The notes beneath the pieces were generated by a model. It was not told where the DNA came from, ran no database searches, and was given only the letters and a program-made list of their open reading frames with translations. Below, piece by piece: positions 19,423 through 31,503 of a stretch of 64,000 nucleotides of DNA (the first letter of the stretch is position 1; every line of letters begins with the position of its first letter). The stretch lies in contig NZ_AWFZ01000061.1 in NCBI RefSeq assembly GCF_000463155.2, positions 297,294 through 361,293 on the forward strand, written 5' to 3'. A program made the translations under genes and the position numbers. The DNA comes from Siccibacter turicensis LMG 23730 (GTDB lineage Bacteria > Pseudomonadota > Gammaproteobacteria > Enterobacterales > Enterobacteriaceae).

Positions 19423-19480
19423 AGCAATGGCCTAATAGTTGACTATTTTAGTTGGTTATAATACGCCCATCATCGAGGGT

Positions 19481-20164
19481 CTACAAGGTTCGACACAGGC
19501 ACCACACCTGGACCGTCGCTGCGCCGTTGCGCTTCAGCAGGCGCGCGATCTCCGCGACGGTGCTGCCGGTGGTCACGACATCATCCACAATCACCATATG
19601 GCGACCCGTCACCGGCAATTCAAGGCGGAAGGCGTTTTTGAGGTTGCTTTTGCGCAGCCTGGCGCTGAGATGATGCTGAACCGCGCCGCGGCGAAGACGC
19701 GTTAACGCCGCGGCCTCGTACCGACAGCCAAGCTGCCGGCTAAGGCAGCGCGCGAGCAGGTGACTCTGGTTATACCCGCGTTGCCAGGCGCGCAGGCGGT
19801 GGAGCGGCACGCTGACCATAAACTCCGGGGGCGGCAAGCCGGTTTCGCGGCGCTGCGCCAGCACCTGTAGCGTCAACAGCCTGGCCAGCGCGGGCGCAAC
19901 GGCGGTGGCGCCGCTGAACTTGAGACGATGCACCAGCTGGCTGAGCGGCGCGGCATAATCGCTCACGCAGACCAGCCGCTCCCAGGGCGGTGGGTGTTGC
20001 AGGCAGCGCCCGCACTCACGCCCTCGCCCTGCCGCGGGCAGCCCGCAGCGTGGGCAACGTGATGGCGTAATGGAGAGCGACGCGGTGCAGCAGGAGCAGA
20101 TCCCCCAGTGCGCCAGCCGCAGCGGCAGATGGCATAGCCAGCACAGCCCCGGTACTGTTAGCAT
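19481..20164 (-). CDS. gntX: Phosphoribosyltransferase-like protein GntX (ComF family)
   Basis: This 227-residue protein of the ComF/GntX family has an N-terminal Cys-rich zinc-finger-like region (CWLCH, CSCC, CPRCG, CGRC) and a C-terminal phosphoribosyltransferase fold with the PRPP-loop motif VIVDDVVTTGST. Its biochemical role is not settled; ComF homologues take part in DNA uptake in competent species, and the E. coli gene has been linked to gluconate use and, as yhgH, to growth on DNA. The start at 20164 gives MLTVPGLCWLC, as in E. coli. The longer frame, from 20230, would overlap the divergent bioH start. It is divergent from bioH with just 40 bases between starts. Confidence 0.93.
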   Translation of the reverse strand: MLTVPGLCWLCHLPLRLAHWGICSCCTASLSITPSRCPRCGLPAAGRGRECGRCLQHPPPWERLVCVSDYAAPLSQLVHRLKFSGATAVAPALARLLTLQVLAQRRETGLPPPEFMVSVPLHRLRAWQRGYNQSHLLARCLSRQLGCRYEAAALTRLRRGAVQHHLSARLRKSNLKNAFRLELPVTGRHMVIVDDVVTTGSTVAEIARLLKRNGAATVQVWCLCRTL

Positions 20165-20204
20165 GACGCGCTTCCTTGCATGAAAATAATGAGAACAGTA
20201 ACTG

Positions 20205-20981
20205 ATGAATGACATCTGGTGGCAGACCAAAGGAGAGGGGAATTGTCATCTTGTGCTGCTGCACGGATGGGGCCTGAATGCGGAAGTGTGGCATTGCATC
20301 ACGGCGGAACTGGCTTCGCATTTTACTCTGCATCTGGTGGACCTGCCGGGCTATGGCCGCAGCCAGGGCTGCGGGGCGATGCCCCTGGAGGCGATGGCGG
20401 AGCGCGTGATGGCGCAGGCGCCGGAACAGGCGATCTGGCTGGGCTGGAGCCTCGGCGGGCTGGTGGCCAGCACCGCTGCGCTGCGCTATCCGTCCCGGGT
20501 GCAGGCGCTGGTCACGGTGGCGTCATCCCCCTGCTTTAGCGCTCGTGAGGAGTGGCCCGGCATCAAACCCGAGGTGCTGGCGAACTTCCAGCAGCAGCTC
20601 AGCAGCGATTTTCAGCGTACCGTTGAGCGTTTCCTCGCTCTGCAAACCCTGGGAACCGACAGCGCCCGGCAGGATGCGCGCCTGCTGAAAAGCGTTGTGC
20701 TGGCGCAGCCGTCGCCGTCGCTGGAGGTGCTGGACGCCGGGCTGGAGATCCTGAAGACCGTAGACCTGCGTGATGCGCTGAGCGCGCTGCGCCTGCCGTT
20801 TTTGCGGCTGTATGGTCGGCTGGACGGCCTGGTGCCGCGCGCCATCGTCCCGCTGCTGGATGAACATCTGCCGCACAGCGAGTCGCAGGTGTTTCCCAAA
20901 GCCGCCCACGCGCCGTTTATTTCGCATCCCGGCGAATTCTGTGAAGCGCTACTGGCACTGAAAGCGCAGCTCAGGAATTAA
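20205..20981 (+). CDS. bioH: Pimeloyl-[acyl-carrier protein] methyl ester esterase BioH
   Basis: BioH removes the methyl group from pimeloyl-ACP methyl ester, ending the BioC-BioH route to the pimelate moiety of biotin. It is an alpha/beta hydrolase of 258 residues. The catalytic triad is readable as Ser82 in GWSLGG, Asp207 in [10 protein letters not shown] and His235 in AAHAPF, and the oxyanion-hole segment [12 protein letters not shown] is near residue 18. It is unlinked from the main bio operon, as in E. coli, and divergent from gntX. Confidence 0.97.
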   Translation: MNDIWWQTKGEGNCHLVLLHGWGLNAEVWHCITAELASHFTLHLVDLPGYGRSQGCGAMPLEAMAERVMAQAPEQAIWLGWSLGGLVASTAALRYPSRVQALVTVASSPCFSAREEWPGIKPEVLANFQQQLSSDFQRTVERFLALQTLGTDSARQDARLLKSVVLAQPSPSLEVLDAGLEILKTVDLRDALSALRLPFLRLYGRLDGLVPRAIVPLLDEHLPHSESQVFPKAAHAPFISHPGEFCEALLALKAQLRN

Positions 20982-21114
20982 GAAACTGGCCGCATTGCAA
21001 ATCTCACCTGGCGAAACAATACTCAACGGGTAACCGCTTGTTTTTTGTCCGTCTCGACACGGTCACCGGACAGGCGGGACATACCGCATCTATCCAGTTC
21101 AGGGAGAGTCATCT

Positions 21115-21384
21115 ATGAAACGTGTAACAGGTATTGTGGCGGCGCTGATTATTGGTTCACTGTCCGCCGGGGCCTACGCCGCAGAAGAGTTGCAGAGGGA
21201 TAAAGTCGCAGGGATGAATCTGACTAAAGTCGGGGATATCAGCATCGATCAGGGCTCCGCGCCCATGGATGCCAAAGAAGCACTGTCCAAAAAAGCCGAT
21301 GAGATAGGCGGAAAATACTTCGTCGTCACCAGCGGACAGAAGCACGGCGATAAAATCCACGCCACCGCAGAAGTGTATAAGTAA
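21115..21384 (+). CDS. Small periplasmic DUF1471 (YdgH/BhsA/McbA) protein
   Basis: The 89-residue protein has a Sec signal peptide of about 22 residues (MKRVTGIVAALIIGSLSAGAYA, cut before AEE). It is followed by one DUF1471 domain, recognisable by the ALSKKADEIGGKYFVVTSGQK segment and the closing HATAEVYK strand. Family members are stress-induced envelope proteins affecting biofilm, permeability and metal or acid tolerance; the specific role of this one is unknown. It is preceded by GGGAG and followed by its own terminator, so it is a single-gene unit. I recall no E. coli counterpart at this locus, where yhgA lies. Confidence 0.88.
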   Translation: MKRVTGIVAALIIGSLSAGAYAAEELQRDKVAGMNLTKVGDISIDQGSAPMDAKEALSKKADEIGGKYFVVTSGQKHGDKIHATAEVYK

Positions 21385-21393
21385 GATACTCAA

Positions 21394-21419
21394 AAGGCGG
21401 GCATGACCCGCCTTGTTTA
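21394..21419 (+). terminator. Terminator after the DUF1471 gene
   Basis: The stem AAGGCGGG/CCCGCCTT (21394-21401 with 21407-21414), loop CATGA, is followed by GTTT. It begins 10 bases after the stop codon and ends at the convergent feoC stop, so it may also work on the minus strand (AAAA at 21392-21395). Confidence 0.7.
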
Positions 21420-21656
21420 CTACCGTAGCGCCCACCAGCGCGGCTGGCAGGCTTTTCCTTCCGGGCACGTCCGGCACGCGCCGGTGGCACACCCGGCCTC
21501 GTCGGCTGACAGGCTGACCACCCGCCCCATCGCTTCCAGCTGCTTAAGCATCGCCTCCACCAGCGGCAGCGGCGTTGCGGTGCGTTGCCCTATCTGCGCC
21601 GCCTGTAAACGCCCCTCCAGCGCCAGCATATCCCGTATCGCCATCAGACTGGTCAT
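21420..21656 (-). CDS. feoC: Ferrous iron transport regulator FeoC
   Basis: FeoC is a small winged-helix protein of 78 residues that accompanies FeoB. It has the four-cysteine cluster Cys56, Cys61, Cys64 and Cys70 (GCATGACRTCPEGKAC), proposed to bind an oxygen-sensitive Fe-S cluster. In Klebsiella and Salmonella it protects FeoB from FtsH proteolysis; this function is known for the family and inferred here. It ends the feoABC operon, 10 bases after the feoB stop. Confidence 0.94.
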   Translation of the reverse strand: MTSLMAIRDMLALEGRLQAAQIGQRTATPLPLVEAMLKQLEAMGRVVSLSADEAGCATGACRTCPEGKACQPRWWALR

Positions 21657-21666
21657 CGCTTCCTCC

Positions 21667-23970
21667 TCAGTGGCAGTGGCTCTGCTGCGCGGTAGCGGTG
21701 TCCGGCGTGAGCAGCGCTACCTGAACGCGGCTGCGCGCCCGACGCAGGCCCATTATCAGCAGCAGGTTAAACAGTACCACGCTGAGCATCGCCACCAGGC
21801 TGTAGTGGGGATGAGCGTTGAAGGTCGCGCTCTGGTAAAACAGCGTTGCCAGGCTGTAGGCGATATTCAGCCCCCACAAGATTGAGAAGGTCATCCAGCC
21901 GCGGCTGGATTCGCGGGCAATGGCGCCCATCACCGAGATGCAGGGGATGTAGAGCAGCACGAAAATAAGGTAGCTGTAGGCCGCTGCCTCGCTGCCGAAT
22001 TTACTGCTCATCACGCCCATGGCACCGCTTGCCATCTCGCCGTCGCCTTTGCTGGCCTCAATGGGGTTCGCCAGCACGCTCAGGCTGAAGGTGGCTTTCA
22101 GGCTGTCCCAGGTGTCGGTCAGCGCCGCGCCCAGCTCGTCGCGCAGGTTGAACTGGGTGACGTCGAACCCGGCGTCGTGAATATCTTCGGCGGTATAGAG
22201 CGTGTTGAGCGTGCCGACCACCACTTCTTTCGCCATCGCCCCGGTAAACAGGCCTACCGTCGCCTGCCAGTTATCCTGCCCGACGCCGATCGGCTCCAGC
22301 AGCGGGGTGAGCACTTTACTCACCGAGGCGAGCGCCGAGTCGTTAATGGTGTTCACCGGTTTGCCGCTGAACGAGAAGCTGTTCAGCGCGCCGATAAACA
22401 CGCTGACCACCACAATCACTTTCCCGGCGCGCAGCACGAAGCCTTTCAGGCGCTGCCAGGTTTGCAGCAGCAGGCTTTTCAGATGCGGCACGTGGTAGAC
22501 CGGCAGCTCCATGACGAACGGCGACGCTTCGCCGCGCATCAGGGTGTGCTTGAGCATCAGGCCGGTGAGGATCGCCATCAGAATGCCCAGCAGGTAGAGC
22601 GAGAACACCGCCAGCGCGCCACGCTGGCCGAAAAACGCCGAGGCGAAGACCGCGAAGATGGCGAGACGGGCGCCACAGGACATAAACGGCGCCATCATGA
22701 TCGTCATCAGCCGTTCGCGCGGTGCATCCAGGGTACGGGCGCCCATCACCGACGGCACATTGCAGCCGAACCCGACAATCAGCGGAACGAAAGATTTTCC
22801 GGGCAATCCCAGGGACTGCATCAGGCGATCCATGACAAACGCGGCGCGCGCCATGTAGCCGGAATCCTCAAGGAATGACAGGAACAGGTACATCATGCCG
22901 ATCTGCGGCACCAGCGGCAGGACGGTATTGATACCGCCACCGATGCCCTGCGCCAGGAAAATCGTCAGCCAGGTGGGGAAGTGCAGCGTGGCGCCCAGCC
23001 ACTGAATGCCGTGGATGAACAGCGCCACGGAACCCGCATCAAAGAAGGGCTGCAGCGCGCCGCCTATGTTAATCGCGAGCAGGAACATCACGTACATCAC
23101 CAGTAAAAACACCGGCAGGCCCAGTACGCGATTGAGGATAATGCGGTCGAGCGCGGCGGTCAGGCGGTGCGGCTCGGCGGTCAGGCTGTTGCTCACCGCC
23201 TCGCAGATGGCGGCGATGCTCTGATAGCGCGCATCGGCGATATGCAGCGCCGGATCGTCCATCTCCTGCTCAAGCCGCGCCTGCGCGGCGGCGAGGTGAT
23301 GAGCGGCGTCGCCCGCCCGGGCGCGGCTGTAGATATCGCCCTCCAGCATCTGAATCGCCAGCCAGCGGCGCTGGGGTGCGGTCAGCGACGCGGGCATCGC
23401 CTGCGCCAGCGATTCGGCTTCTCGCAGCAGGGGTTGTGCATAGTGCACCGGTTCAACGGCGCGGTTGCCGGGGTGGCGGTCAATAGCCAGCTTCAGCGCC
23501 GGGATGCCGCGGGCGCGCGTGGAGACCAACGGTACCACCGGGCAGCCCAGCCGTGCGGAGAGGGCGTCCATATCGATCCGGATGCCCTGTTTCTCGGCGA
23601 TGTCCAGCATGTTGAGCGCCACGATGCAGGGGATGCCCAGCTCCAGCAGTTGCAGTGTCAGGTAGAGGTTGCGTTCAAGATTGGCGGCGTCCACCACGTT
23701 AATCAGCATATCCGGCTCGCCGCTCAGAATGTAGTGGCAGGCGATCTGTTCATCCAGCGAAGTCTGGGAGGAGATGGTGGTCAGGGAGTAGGTGCCGGGT
23801 AAATCCACCAGCCGCACGACGCTGTCGGTGGTGGTGAAATTCCCCTCTTTACGTTCGACGGTAACGCCTGCCCAGTTGCCCACGCGCTGGCGCGCCCCGG
23901 TAAGCTGGTTAAACAGCGTGGTTTTGCCGGAGTTTGGATTGCCGATAAGGCCGATGGTAATATTTTTCAT
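21667..23970 (-). CDS. feoB: Ferrous iron permease FeoB
   Basis: FeoB is the inner-membrane Fe(II) transporter, with a cytoplasmic N-terminal GTPase. The 767 residues include G1 GNPNSGKTT at 10-18, the G3 DLPG motif at 56-59 and an NMLD G4 element near 120. After these come the helical GDI-like domain and two Gate repeats with several transmembrane helices (GFGCNVPSVMGARTL and PCISVMGAIARES contain the gate cysteines). Length is close to that of E. coli (773). It lies between feoA (28 bases) and feoC (10 bases) and is driven by the FNR and Fur-controlled promoter at 24300-24400. Confidence 0.97.
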   Translation of the reverse strand: MKNITIGLIGNPNSGKTTLFNQLTGARQRVGNWAGVTVERKEGNFTTTDSVVRLVDLPGTYSLTTISSQTSLDEQIACHYILSGEPDMLINVVDAANLERNLYLTLQLLELGIPCIVALNMLDIAEKQGIRIDMDALSARLGCPVVPLVSTRARGIPALKLAIDRHPGNRAVEPVHYAQPLLREAESLAQAMPASLTAPQRRWLAIQMLEGDIYSRARAGDAAHHLAAAQARLEQEMDDPALHIADARYQSIAAICEAVSNSLTAEPHRLTAALDRIILNRVLGLPVFLLVMYVMFLLAINIGGALQPFFDAGSVALFIHGIQWLGATLHFPTWLTIFLAQGIGGGINTVLPLVPQIGMMYLFLSFLEDSGYMARAAFVMDRLMQSLGLPGKSFVPLIVGFGCNVPSVMGARTLDAPRERLMTIMMAPFMSCGARLAIFAVFASAFFGQRGALAVFSLYLLGILMAILTGLMLKHTLMRGEASPFVMELPVYHVPHLKSLLLQTWQRLKGFVLRAGKVIVVVSVFIGALNSFSFSGKPVNTINDSALASVSKVLTPLLEPIGVGQDNWQATVGLFTGAMAKEVVVGTLNTLYTAEDIHDAGFDVTQFNLRDELGAALTDTWDSLKATFSLSVLANPIEASKGDGEMASGAMGVMSSKFGSEAAAYSYLIFVLLYIPCISVMGAIARESSRGWMTFSILWGLNIAYSLATLFYQSATFNAHPHYSLVAMLSVVLFNLLLIMGLRRARSRVQVALLTPDTATAQQSHCH

Positions 23971-23998
23971 GGTGATGACGCTCTATATACGCCTGGAC

Positions 23999-24223
23999 TC
24001 AGGCGCTCGCTTCCACATTTAATAACGCGAGATCTTTCTTGCGTAATACCAGATTAACGCGCCGCGTTTCGATATGAATCGGGTCGCCAAAGGGCGCCAC
24101 GCGCACCACGTTAAATAACGCGCCGGGCAACATGCCGAGCGATAAAAGTTTCTGACGATAGGCCGGGCTGATCGACGTCGCGAAGCCGGTTATTTTCCAC
24201 GAGCTGCCTGGTGTGTATGCCAT
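23999..24223 (-). CDS. feoA: Ferrous iron transport protein FeoA
   Basis: FeoA is a 74-residue SH3-like protein that is required for full FeoB activity and probably contacts its GTPase. The sequence shows the family pattern with [22 protein letters not shown] and [11 protein letters not shown]. It is the first gene of feoABC. The start complement at 24221-24223 is followed by MAYTPGSSW. Confidence 0.95.
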   Translation of the reverse strand: MAYTPGSSWKITGFATSISPAYRQKLLSLGMLPGALFNVVRVAPFGDPIHIETRRVNLVLRKKDLALLNVEASA

Positions 24224-24304
24224 AAATCCTGCTTATCAATATCGTGCCTGCGCGTCGCGCGCGGCGTGGGATCACAGAAGGGAAGGTATGCTACGGGCTA
24301 CGAT

Positions 24305-24323
24305 GATAATGAGAATTCTTTTT
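24305..24323 (-). promoter_or_regulatory. Fur box of feoABC
   Basis: GATAATGAGAATTCTTTTT matches the 19-base Fur consensus GATAATGATAATCATTATC at 14 positions, with a perfect first half. It lies about 90 bases upstream of feoA. Confidence 0.7.
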
Positions 24324-24379
24324 ATCTGCAATGCCGAAAATGTGAACAAATATAGTTTTAGACACAGTTAACACTGTAA

Positions 24380-24393
24380 TTGATTTAAATCAA
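24380..24393 (-). promoter_or_regulatory. FNR box of feoABC
   Basis: TTGATTTAAATCAA is a perfect match to the FNR consensus TTGAT-N4-ATCAA. It lies upstream of the Fur box relative to feoA, as expected for anaerobic activation with iron repression downstream. Confidence 0.85.
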
Positions 24394-24562
24394 AATACAG
24401 CGTTGAGCTGTCAATAATTAACATCTGGTGACATTCTGTTTTGCAGGTTGAATTTATTTGTTAAGGAGTTGCTAATTAATAGCGGCGGCACCGGGAAATA
24501 AGGTGTAACGCGAAAAGAAATCGGTGAAATATATAACGCCTGGTAATAAAGAAAATAACACG

Positions 24563-24598
24563 GAGGGGAAAACTCCCTCTGCCCGCAGGCAGAGGGGA
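24563..24598 (-). terminator. Terminator of tex
   Basis: On the minus strand CCCTCTGCC-TGCG-GGCAGAGGG (plus-strand 24575-24583 with 24588-24596) is followed by AGTTTTCCCC. It begins 5 bases beyond the tex stop. Confidence 0.65.
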
Positions 24599-24603
24599 GG
24601 GGA

Positions 24604-26928
24604 TTAGCCTTTTTTGCCGAGGGCCGCCGCCAGGGCATCCATCATGGCGCTGTTGCCGGCAGGCTGAGCGTCGCGACCGCGTGGTTTTGGCTGGCCGGCA
24701 GGGCGTTTAGCCTGCTCCGGTTTACCGCCGCCGCGGCGGGCGTTGGTTTCGCCTGGCTGCTCGTCAAGACGCATGGTCAGCGCGATGCGCTTACGCTGCA
24801 GATCCACTTCCAGCACTTTCACCTTCACGATATCGCCCGCTTTCACCACCTTGTGCGGATCGTCGATGAACTTGTCGGAGAGCGACGAGATGTGTACCAG
24901 GCCATCCTGATGCACGCCGATGTCCACGAACGCACCAAAGTTGGTGACGTTGGTGACCGCGCCTTCCAGCACCATGCCCGGCTGCAAATCGTTCAGGGTT
25001 TCCACGCCGTCGGCAAAGGTGGCGGTTTTGAACTCGGGACGCGGGTCACGGCCCGGCTTCTCCAGCTCTTTAATGATGTCGCTGACCGTCGGCACACCGA
25101 AGCGCTCGTCGGTGAAATCCACCGCCCTCAGGTCACGCAGCGCGCTGCCGTTGCCCATCAGGTCGCGCAGCGACTGCTCGGTCGCGGCCAGAATACGCTC
25201 GACTACCGGATAGGCTTCCGGGTGAACGGTCGAGGCGTCGAGCGGGTTATCGCCGTGGTTGATGCGCAGGAAGCCCGCGCACTGCTCAAAGGCTTTCGGC
25301 CCGAGCCGACTCACTTTCAGCAGCTGTTGGCGATTGCGGAACTGGCCGTTCTCGTCGCGCCACGCCACGATGTTCTGCGCCATCATGCGCGTCAGGCCTG
25401 CCACGCGGGTCAGCAGGGGTACCGAGGCGGTATTGAGATCGACGCCAACGGCGTTTACGCAGTCTTCCACCACCGCATCCAGCTTGCGGGCCAGCTGTGA
25501 CTGACTCACATCATGCTGATACTGGCCGACGCCGATGGATTTCGGGTCGATTTTCACCAGTTCGGCGAGCGGATCCTGGAGGCGGCGGGCGATGGACACC
25601 GCGCCGCGGATCGACACATCGAGATCCGGGAACTCCAGCGCTGCCAGCTCGGAAGCCGAGTAGACGGAGGCCCCCGCTTCGCTGACGATCACCTTCTGGG
25701 CGGTGACTTTCGGGAACTGCTTCTGGACGTCGAGGAAGAAACGCTCGGTTTCCCGCGACGCGGTGCCGTTGCCAATCGCGACCAGCTCAACGTTATGCTT
25801 CTCGCACAGCGCGGCGACCACCACGGCGGCTTTGGCTGCCTGTCCGGTATGCGGATAAATGGTATCGGTGGCCACCAGTTTGCCGGTGCCGTCCACCACG
25901 GCCACTTTTACGCCGGTGCGCAGGCCGGGATCGAGGCCCATCGTCGCACGCAGGCCCGCCGGGGCGGCCATCAGCAGGTCATGCAGGTTACGGGCGAAGA
26001 CGTTGATCGCCTCGTCTTCGGCGCGCTCGCGCACGGTGCCCATCAACTCGGTTTCGAGGTGCATCAGCACCTTAATGCGCCATGTCCAGCTCACCACCCC
26101 TTTGCGCCAGCTGTCAGCCGGAGCGTTGTTCAGGCGCAGGCCGAGGTGGTCGATAATAATCTGCTCGCAGTGGCTTTCGCGCGGCGGCTCGTCAAACTGC
26201 GGATCGGCGTTGAGCGCAAGCTGCAGCACGCCTTCATTACGGCCGCGGAACATCGCCAGCGCACGGTGGGACGGGACGGTAGCGATCGGCTCGTGATGGT
26301 CGAAGTAGTCGCGGAATTTCGCGCCGCTTTCCTCTTTGCCGGGGACCACCGTGGAGACCAGATGGGCGTTCTTCCACAGGTAGTCACGCACCTTCGCCAG
26401 CAACCCGGCGTCCTCGGCGAAACGCTCCATCAGGATGTAGCGTGCGCCATCGAGCGCGGCTTTAACGTCGGCGACGCCGTTGTCGGCGTTAATGAATTTC
26501 TCCGCCTCGGTTTCCGGCGTGTGTGACGGCTGGTTCCACAGCAGATCGGCGAGCGGTTCAAGACCCGCTTCAATGGCAATCTGCCCGCGGGTGCGGCGTT
26601 TGGGTTTGTACGGCAGGTAGAGATCTTCAAGCTCGGTTTTGCTCAGCGTACCGTTGATGGCGCTGGCCAGCTCGTCGCTGAGTTTGCCCTGCTCCGCAAT
26701 AGATTTGAGGATCGACTGGCGGCGTTCTTCCAGCTCGCGCAGATAGCCCAGACGCGTTTCCAGCTGGCGGAGCTGCGTGTCGTCCAGGCCCCCGGTGACT
26801 TCCTTACGATAACGTGCAATAAACGGCACGGTGTTCCCTTCATCCAGCAGGCGAACGGCGGCATCCACCTGTTCAGCACGTGCCTGGAGTTCACCCGCAA
26901 TAATGCGGCAGAGCGAGTCATTCATCAT
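24604..26928 (-). CDS. tex: Tex-family RNA-binding transcription accessory protein
   Basis: This 774-residue cytoplasmic protein is E. coli YhgF/Tex. It has an N-terminal helical Tex domain, a YqgF-like RNase H fold ([21 protein letters not shown]), a helix-hairpin-helix region ([16 protein letters not shown]) and a C-terminal S1 RNA-binding domain (about 650-720, [19 protein letters not shown]). A low-complexity Gly/Arg/Pro-rich tail follows. Members bind nucleic acids and affect transcription and stress tolerance; the exact activity is unresolved. Two ATG codons are in tandem at the start; I kept the first. It is transcribed alone and faces greB in the same direction across a 122-base gap. 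Confidence 0.95.
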   Translation of the reverse strand: MMNDSLCRIIAGELQARAEQVDAAVRLLDEGNTVPFIARYRKEVTGGLDDTQLRQLETRLGYLRELEERRQSILKSIAEQGKLSDELASAINGTLSKTELEDLYLPYKPKRRTRGQIAIEAGLEPLADLLWNQPSHTPETEAEKFINADNGVADVKAALDGARYILMERFAEDAGLLAKVRDYLWKNAHLVSTVVPGKEESGAKFRDYFDHHEPIATVPSHRALAMFRGRNEGVLQLALNADPQFDEPPRESHCEQIIIDHLGLRLNNAPADSWRKGVVSWTWRIKVLMHLETELMGTVRERAEDEAINVFARNLHDLLMAAPAGLRATMGLDPGLRTGVKVAVVDGTGKLVATDTIYPHTGQAAKAAVVVAALCEKHNVELVAIGNGTASRETERFFLDVQKQFPKVTAQKVIVSEAGASVYSASELAALEFPDLDVSIRGAVSIARRLQDPLAELVKIDPKSIGVGQYQHDVSQSQLARKLDAVVEDCVNAVGVDLNTASVPLLTRVAGLTRMMAQNIVAWRDENGQFRNRQQLLKVSRLGPKAFEQCAGFLRINHGDNPLDASTVHPEAYPVVERILAATEQSLRDLMGNGSALRDLRAVDFTDERFGVPTVSDIIKELEKPGRDPRPEFKTATFADGVETLNDLQPGMVLEGAVTNVTNFGAFVDIGVHQDGLVHISSLSDKFIDDPHKVVKAGDIVKVKVLEVDLQRKRIALTMRLDEQPGETNARRGGGKPEQAKRPAGQPKPRGRDAQPAGNSAMMDALAAALGKKG

Positions 26929-27050
26929 GGCTATATCATCTGTTGGAGTACAAAAATTCTGGGGACAGTTATACGGACTGACGGGGTAAATTGCCAGCCA
27001 CGCAACGCCCCGGGCGCGCTTTCGGAGCCTTCCGTGGCCGACCGAACGGC

Positions 27051-27524
27051 TTATTTGGGATAGGTGATCTCATTGACGTACCAGGTTGCTTCGCCCGCCG
27101 GCGTATTCACCGTCGCCACGTCGCCCACCTCTTTTTTCAGCAGTGCGCGCGCCATAGGCGCGTCGATGGAGATGTAGTCCTTGCGGCCAAAAATTTCATC
27201 GTAGCCGACGATGCGAAAGCGCTTGAGATCGCCATCGTCGTTTTCCACCTCAACCCAGGCACCAAAAAACACTTTGCCTTCCTGCTGGGGGGAGTAGTCG
27301 ACGATGCGCAGGCGCTCGAGACATTTGGTGAGATAGCGCACGCGGCGGTCGATCTCGCGCAGCCGCTTTTTATTATACTGGTAGTCGGCATTCTCACTGC
27401 GATCGCCGAGGCTTGCCGCCCAGGTCACCTTTTTCGTCACCTCGGGCCGCTCCTCGCGCCACAGGTAATCGAGTTCTTTTTTAAGCTTTTCGTAGCCTTC
27501 GCGCGTAATTAAGGGCGTTTTCAT
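27051..27524 (-). CDS. greB: Transcript cleavage factor GreB
   Basis: GreB enters the secondary channel of backtracked RNA polymerase and stimulates transcript cleavage. The 157-residue protein has the N-terminal coiled coil, with the conserved acidic tip in GDRSENADY, and the C-terminal FKBP-like domain ([23 protein letters not shown]). A GTG at 27525-27527 precedes the ATG at 27522-27524. I use the ATG because it gives [12 protein letters not shown] and stands 7 bases after GAAGG. It is divergent from ompR across about 220 bases. Confidence 0.96.
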   Translation of the reverse strand: MKTPLITREGYEKLKKELDYLWREERPEVTKKVTWAASLGDRSENADYQYNKKRLREIDRRVRYLTKCLERLRIVDYSPQQEGKVFFGAWVEVENDDGDLKRFRIVGYDEIFGRKDYISIDAPMARALLKKEVGDVATVNTPAGEATWYVNEITYPK

Positions 27525-27638
27525 CACTCTGCCTTCCCGGTAACAGCCTGTCTTTCCATGCTTTCCTGACCGTTAACGCCAGCAGTGTGACATCATGGTT
27601 ATGGTAGAAAGCGGCGATAAGCTGCTGTTAAATATGCT

Positions 27639-27667
27639 TTGTAACAATTTCGACTAGAATGTATACC
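27639..27667 (+). promoter_or_regulatory. Candidate promoter of ompR-envZ
   Basis: TTGTAA (27639-27644) and TATACC (27662-27667) are separated by 17 bases and stand about 80 bases before ompR. They are plausible -35 and -10 elements, although several promoters are known for this operon in E. coli. Confidence 0.45.
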
Positions 27668-27744
27668 AGATATATGTGGTTACTGAGGCGTACTTTTTTA
27701 AGAATACACAACGCGTATTGTCCGAACCTTTGGGAGTAAAAACA

Positions 27745-29807
<2,063 letters not shown>

Positions 29808-29832
29808 TCTACCATAACGCGCCGCGCTAACC

Positions 29833-29864
29833 AAAAAAGAACCACCTTGCGGTGGTTCTTTTTT
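29833..29864. terminator. Bidirectional terminator between envZ and pckA
   Basis: AAAAAAGAACCACC-TTGC-GGTGGTTCTTTTTT is a perfect 14-bp stem (29833-29846 with 29851-29864). A/T runs on both sides make it functional for both convergent genes. Confidence 0.9.
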
Positions 29865-29886
29865 ATCGGTCGGGGGTACAACGCGG

Positions 29887-31503
29887 TTAGCGCTTCGGCC
29901 CTGCGGCTACCAGCGCGGCCCCGGCAGGCGTGTCGGTATACTTCGCGAAGTTCTCAATGAACAGGCCCGCGAGCTGCGTGGCTTTCTCCAGCCAGGCGTC
30001 CGGCGAAGCCCAGGTATGGCGCGGATCGAGGATGGCGCTGTCCACACCCGGCAACTGCGTCGGCACGGCCAGACCAAAGACCGGCAGCTCGGTGGTTTCC
30101 GCCTCGTCGAGCGACCCGTTGAGGATGGCATCGATGATGGCGCGGGTATCCTTGATGGAGATACGCTTCCCGGTGCCGTTCCAACCCGTATTCACCAGAT
30201 AGGCTTTGGCACCGGCGGCCTCCATGCGTTTCACCAGCACTTCGGCGTACTGGGTTGGGTGCAGCGTCAAAAATGCCGCCCCAAAGCAGGCCGAGAAGGT
30301 CGGTGTAGGCTCTGTCACGCCGCGCTCGGTACCGGCCAGTTTAGCGGTGAAGCCGGACAGGAAATGGTACTGGGTCTGGCTGGCGGTAAGGCGCGATACC
30401 GGCGGCAGCACGCCGAACGCATCCGCCGTCAGGAAGATCACTTTGGTGGCGTGACCCGCTTTCGACACCGGCTTCACGATGTTATCGATATGGTAGATCG
30501 GATAGGAGACGCGCGTGTTTTCGGTTTTCGACGCGTCGTTGAAATCGATGCTGCCATCGTCGCGCACCGTGACGTTCTCCAGCAGCGCATCGCGACGAAT
30601 CGCATGATAGATATCCGGTTCCGCCTCTTCCGACAGGCGAATAGTCTTGGCGTAGCACCCGCCCTCAAAGTTAAACACCCCGTCATCATCCCAGCCGTGT
30701 TCGTCATCGCCGATAAGACGACGCTTCGGATCGGTCGAGAGCGTGGTCTTTCCGGTGCCGGAGAGGCCAAAGAACACGGCGACATCGCCTTTTTCACCGA
30801 CGTTGGCCGAGCAGTGCATCGAGGCAACGCCCCGCAGCGGCAGCAGGTAGTTCATGATGGCGAACATGCCTTTTTTCATCTCGCCGCCGTACCAGGTGCC
30901 GCCGATAAGCTGCATCCGCTCGGTAAGGTTAAATGCGACAAAGTTTTCGGAGTTCAGCCCCTGGGCTTGCCAGTCCGGATTAGTGCATTTCGCGCCGTTC
31001 ATTACCACGAAATCAGGCGTAAAGTCCTGAAGCTCTTCTTCACTCGGGCGGATAAACATGTTTTTGACGAAGTGCGCCTGCCAGGCCACTTCGGTAATGA
31101 AACGAACGGCAAGGCGGGTATCCGGGTTCGCGCCGCAGAAAGCATCCACCACGAACAGGCGCTTTGCGGAGAGCTGGCGAGTGACCAGCCCTTTCAGGTG
31201 ATTCCAGGTGTCCTGCGAGAGGGGTTTATTATCATTCTTCTGCCCTTCATCGGCCCACCACAGGGTATCCCGGGTGGTGTCGTCGCGAACAATGTACTTA
31301 TCTTTCGGTGAGCGGCCGGTAAAGATACCGGTATCGACGGCGATAGCGCCGAGGCGGGTTTCCACACCGCGCTCGTAGCCTTCAAGGTCAGGCGCCAGCT
31401 CTTCGCGATAGAGGGTGTCGTAATCCGGGTTGTAGACCACCTCCTGCACATCGTTGATGCCATAAGCCTTGAGATCCTGCGGGGTTATACCGTTAACGCG
31501 CAT
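29887..31503 (-). CDS. pckA: Phosphoenolpyruvate carboxykinase (ATP)
   Basis: PckA converts oxaloacetate and ATP into phosphoenolpyruvate and CO2, the first gluconeogenic step. The protein has 538 residues, against 540 in E. coli. The P-loop GLSGTGKTT is at 246-254, the metal and substrate-binding segments [11 protein letters not shown] and [12 protein letters not shown] precede it, and TGRSPKDKY (about 62-70) is the N-terminal signature. Transcription is minus-strand, with a strong CRP site about 115 bases upstream, as expected for a catabolite-controlled gene. Confidence 0.97.
   Translation of the reverse strand: MRVNGITPQDLKAYGINDVQEVVYNPDYDTLYREELAPDLEGYERGVETRLGAIAVDTGIFTGRSPKDKYIVRDDTTRDTLWWADEGQKNDNKPLSQDTWNHLKGLVTRQLSAKRLFVVDAFCGANPDTRLAVRFITEVAWQAHFVKNMFIRPSEEELQDFTPDFVVMNGAKCTNPDWQAQGLNSENFVAFNLTERMQLIGGTWYGGEMKKGMFAIMNYLLPLRGVASMHCSANVGEKGDVAVFFGLSGTGKTTLSTDPKRRLIGDDEHGWDDDGVFNFEGGCYAKTIRLSEEAEPDIYHAIRRDALLENVTVRDDGSIDFNDASKTENTRVSYPIYHIDNIVKPVSKAGHATKVIFLTADAFGVLPPVSRLTASQTQYHFLSGFTAKLAGTERGVTEPTPTFSACFGAAFLTLHPTQYAEVLVKRMEAAGAKAYLVNTGWNGTGKRISIKDTRAIIDAILNGSLDEAETTELPVFGLAVPTQLPGVDSAILDPRHTWASPDAWLEKATQLAGLFIENFAKYTDTPAGAALVAAGPKR

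Larger units (their letters stand above)
24224..24603. other. feoA-tex intergenic region
   Basis: This 380-base region holds the feoA promoter signals (Fur box 24305-24323, FNR box 24380-24393) and, at its other end, the terminator of tex (24574-24598). The stretch between, about 24400-24560, is AT-rich with no gene that I can support. Confidence 0.8.
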
